A stretch of DNA of 5,623 nt, from assembly GCA_002402245.1 (NCBI GenBank), contig NVVP01000040.1:1-5623 (forward strand), in the 5' to 3' direction. Made by a program: the position numbers and the translations under genes. Every line of letters starts with the position of its first letter. The first letter of the stretch is position 1. The notes under the pieces are model-generated. The model was not told where the DNA came from and made no database searches. It saw only the letters and a list, made by a program, of their open reading frames with translations. Shown one piece after another: positions 5,304-5,623 of this stretch. The stretch comes from Gammaproteobacteria bacterium (GTDB taxonomy: Bacteria > Pseudomonadota > Gammaproteobacteria > Nitrosococcales > Methylophagaceae).

Positions 5304-5623
5304 ATGAGTGTAGATATTAAAGGTAAAATTGCATTAGTCACCGGTGCAAATAGAGGGATTGGTAAGGCGATTGTTGAATCATTTATTGCTCATGGGGCAG
5401 AGAAAGTATATTTAGCGGTACGCGACACGGCATCAGTATCAGCATTGAAAGATAAATTTGCAGATCGTGTTGTGCCTATCTATGTCGATATGACTAAGCC
5501 TGAATCAATTATTGAATTAGCTAAAGTGGCCATTGATGTTCAAGTGGTGGTTAATAATGCGGGTATTTTAAAAGTAGCTAAACCATTAGATGATCATGCT
5601 GAAGAAGCATTCACACAAGAACT
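5304..5623 (+). CDS. Short-chain dehydrogenase/reductase, SDR family (partial, N-terminal part)
   Basis: The gene starts at ATG 5304 and runs off the right edge after 106 complete codons. Classical SDR features are present: the cofactor loop TGANRGIG (residues 13-20), Asp62 for the adenine ring, and NNAG (84-87) after the fourth strand. Arg17 in the glycine loop and Arg40 just after the second strand favour NADPH over NADH. The catalytic Ser-Tyr-Lys lies beyond the window, so neither activity nor substrate can be confirmed; a full-length member would be about 230-250 aa. It is probably a cytosolic oxidoreductase acting on a carbonyl or alcohol. Its promoter is embedded with operators O1 and O2 next to the divergent tetR gene, so it is probably induced when the repressor's ligand appears. 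That suggests detoxification or specialised metabolism rather than a constitutive role, which is inference. Confidence 0.9.
   Translation, partial: MSVDIKGKIALVTGANRGIGKAIVESFIAHGAEKVYLAVRDTASVSALKDKFADRVVPIYVDMTKPESIIELAKVAIDVQVVVNNAGILKVAKPLDDHAEEAFTQE

Overview
The window looks like chromosomal DNA of a marine-type gammaproteobacterium (Shewanella, Colwellia, Moritella or Vibrio-like). This rests on the moderately A+T-rich composition and on the gene set: a VF530-type small DNA-binding protein, an RluA-type pseudouridine synthase with a long N-terminal extension, a UbiM-like flavin hydroxylase and a standard PdxH. The species cannot be fixed from the sequence alone. I see no rRNA, tRNA, CRISPR array, insertion sequence or prophage gene.

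Layout. (1) 1-675, minus strand: a VF530-family gene is followed after one base by a GT4-type glycosyltransferase that runs off the left edge, so the two are probably translationally coupled. (2) 676-928: a divergent intergenic region with candidate promoters in both directions and a 10-bp perfect inverted repeat with a nested 5-bp stem in the leader of the plus-strand gene. (3) 929-2617, plus: an RluA-family pseudouridine synthase of 562 aa, with about 350 extra N-terminal residues including a coiled coil and a Cys-containing block. (4) 2719-4567, plus: a UbiM-like FAD hydroxylase and pdxH, 10 bases apart, both O2-dependent flavoenzymes and probably one transcript. (5) 4564-5178, minus: a TetR/AcrR repressor sharing a CTAG with the end of pdxH. 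(6) 5179-5303: a compact divergent control region with two operator-like palindromes and overlapping promoters. (7) 5304 to the right edge, plus: the N-terminal half of a short-chain dehydrogenase/reductase (SDR).

How the parts fit. The clearest regulatory unit is tetR with the SDR gene. A perfect 14-bp palindrome lies across both divergent promoters and a near-perfect copy lies 27 bp away, centre to centre. The repressor very likely controls itself and the SDR. It carries a C-x7-C pair that, from memory, has the same spacing and position as the electrophile-sensing cysteines of E. coli NemR, so a reactive aldehyde, quinone or chlorine signal is a testable idea. The remaining genes are mostly housekeeping: RNA modification, quinone and PLP cofactor synthesis, and a surface-sugar-type glycosyltransferase. 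I did not find a clearly new multi-gene system. The best leads are the repressor/SDR switch, the N-terminal module of the pseudouridine synthase and the leader hairpin.
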